From assembly GCA_905479905.1 (NCBI GenBank), contig CAJQOK010000028.1:1-5806 (forward strand): a DNA stretch of 5,806 bases. Direction: 5' to 3'. The position numbers and the translations under genes are program-made. The DNA comes from an uncultured Aliterella sp. GTDB lineage: Bacteria > Cyanobacteriota > Cyanobacteriia > Cyanobacteriales > Chroococcidiopsidaceae. Position 1 is the first letter of the stretch; each line of letters opens with the position of its first letter. Below, in pieces: positions 5,440 to 5,806 of this stretch. Below the pieces are notes generated by a model. The model had not been told where the DNA came from and did not search any database. It was given only the letters and a program-made list of their open reading frames with translations.

Positions 5440-5806
5440 ATGAGCAATCTTTCTTCAGATGCAGATTTTCCCCTAATTCCTAAAACTAAAAAACTCAACC
5501 TCTCCACCAAACTAGCCTATGGTGCGGGAGATTTAGGTCCGGCTATTACTGCTAATATTAGTGTCTTTTTCCTACTAATTTTCTTTACAAACGTTGCCGG
5601 GATTCCTGTAGGACTCGCTGGGAGTATTTTATTAATTGGCAAAGTTTGGGATGCTGTCAATGACCCAATTGTAGGTGTTTTGACTGATAAAACCCAATCT
5701 CGCCGTTGGGGTCGTCGCCTCCCTTGGTTACTATATGGGGCAATTCCCTTTGGAGTTTTCTTTTTCTTGCAGTGGGTTGTACCGCCCTTTGCGAGCGATC
5801 GCACTA
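5440..5806 (+). CDS. GPH/MelB-type sugar:cation symporter (MFS), N-terminal part, cut by window end
   Basis: The frame opens at ATG 5440 and runs through the window edge (122 complete residues), so the C-terminal three quarters are missing; the usual length is about 450-480. Relatives carry glycosides, pentoses or hexuronides into the cell with Na+ or H+. After a polar N-terminus come KLAYGAGDLG (24-33), the GxGDxG start of helix 1 of this family, and helix 1 (about 34-52). The strongest signature is GKVWDAVNDPIVGVLTDKT (67-85) followed by RRWGRRLPWLL (88-98), the conserved loop after helix 2 with its Asp/Asn/Asp and Arg cluster. The acidic residue pair expected for cation coupling (Asp31, and Asp71/Asp75) is present. 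No Shine-Dalgarno sequence is evident, but the start fits the family. The sugar cannot be predicted. It is divergent from the phosphoribosyltransferase gene and has a HIP1 site near the cut. Confidence 0.92.
   Translation, partial: MSNLSSDADFPLIPKTKKLNLSTKLAYGAGDLGPAITANISVFFLLIFFTNVAGIPVGLAGSILLIGKVWDAVNDPIVGVLTDKTQSRRWGRRLPWLLYGAIPFGVFFFLQWVVPPFASDRT
5795..5802. repeat. HIP1 octamer GCGATCGC
   Basis: Perfect octamer at the window end within the symporter gene (Ser-Asp-Arg-Thr), in the loop after the third hydrophobic segment. Confidence 0.9.

Noticed and set aside
5517..5804. Open frame on the minus strand at the window end
   Set aside because: Antisense to the GPH symporter, whose signature GKVWDAVNDP and Arg-rich loop are encoded on the plus strand here.
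1..5806. CRISPR array, tRNA or rRNA gene, insertion sequence, riboswitch
   Set aside because: No regularly spaced repeats, cloverleaf, transposase frame with terminal repeats, or known aptamer core was seen on reading the sequence.

Overview
The window looks like an ordinary stretch of cyanobacterial chromosome. The main sign is the octamer GCGATCGC (the HIP1 core), which occurs six times in 5.8 kb where far less than one copy is expected by chance. The gene families fit this: a cyanobacterial-style Uma2/DUF820 protein, an AEC-type permease and an M15 peptidase with an N-terminal anchor. Base composition is moderately AT-rich and several genes lack a Shine-Dalgarno sequence. Genus cannot be decided from the sequence.

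Layout. Positions 1-1043 (+) hold the C-terminal ~85% of an RtcB RNA ligase, closed by a Rho-independent terminator at 1052-1074. Directly after its T-run comes a GNAT acetyltransferase (1079-1583, +) that is broken near its C-terminus by a one-base-class frameshift; the missing end is fully readable in the next frame. Then come a Uma2/DUF820 nuclease-like protein (1610-2191, +) and a class I SAM methyltransferase (2202-3005, +). These two are tightly spaced, and the methyltransferase ribosome-binding site overlaps the Uma2 stop codon. Convergent to them is a membrane-anchored M15 (VanY-type) D,D-carboxypeptidase (3024-3809, -) with a GTG start.

A 122-base region then separates the peptidase from a divergently transcribed AEC-family permease (3932-4849, +). 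This region carries a strong Shine-Dalgarno sequence followed by a possible 20-codon leader ORF, whose TGA overlaps the permease ATG. The permease overlaps by 8 bp, tail to tail, a purine-type phosphoribosyltransferase (4842-5375, -). A 64-base divergent gap with an 8-bp direct repeat leads to the start of a GPH/MelB-type sugar:cation symporter (5440 to the window edge, +).

The genes do not form one pathway. RNA repair/ligation, an acetyltransferase remnant, a nuclease-methyltransferase pair of unknown relation, a cell-wall enzyme, nucleobase salvage and two carriers sit together without a shared theme. I found no convincing new system. The best leads are the frameshifted GNAT gene and the possible translationally coupled leader ORF ahead of the permease.
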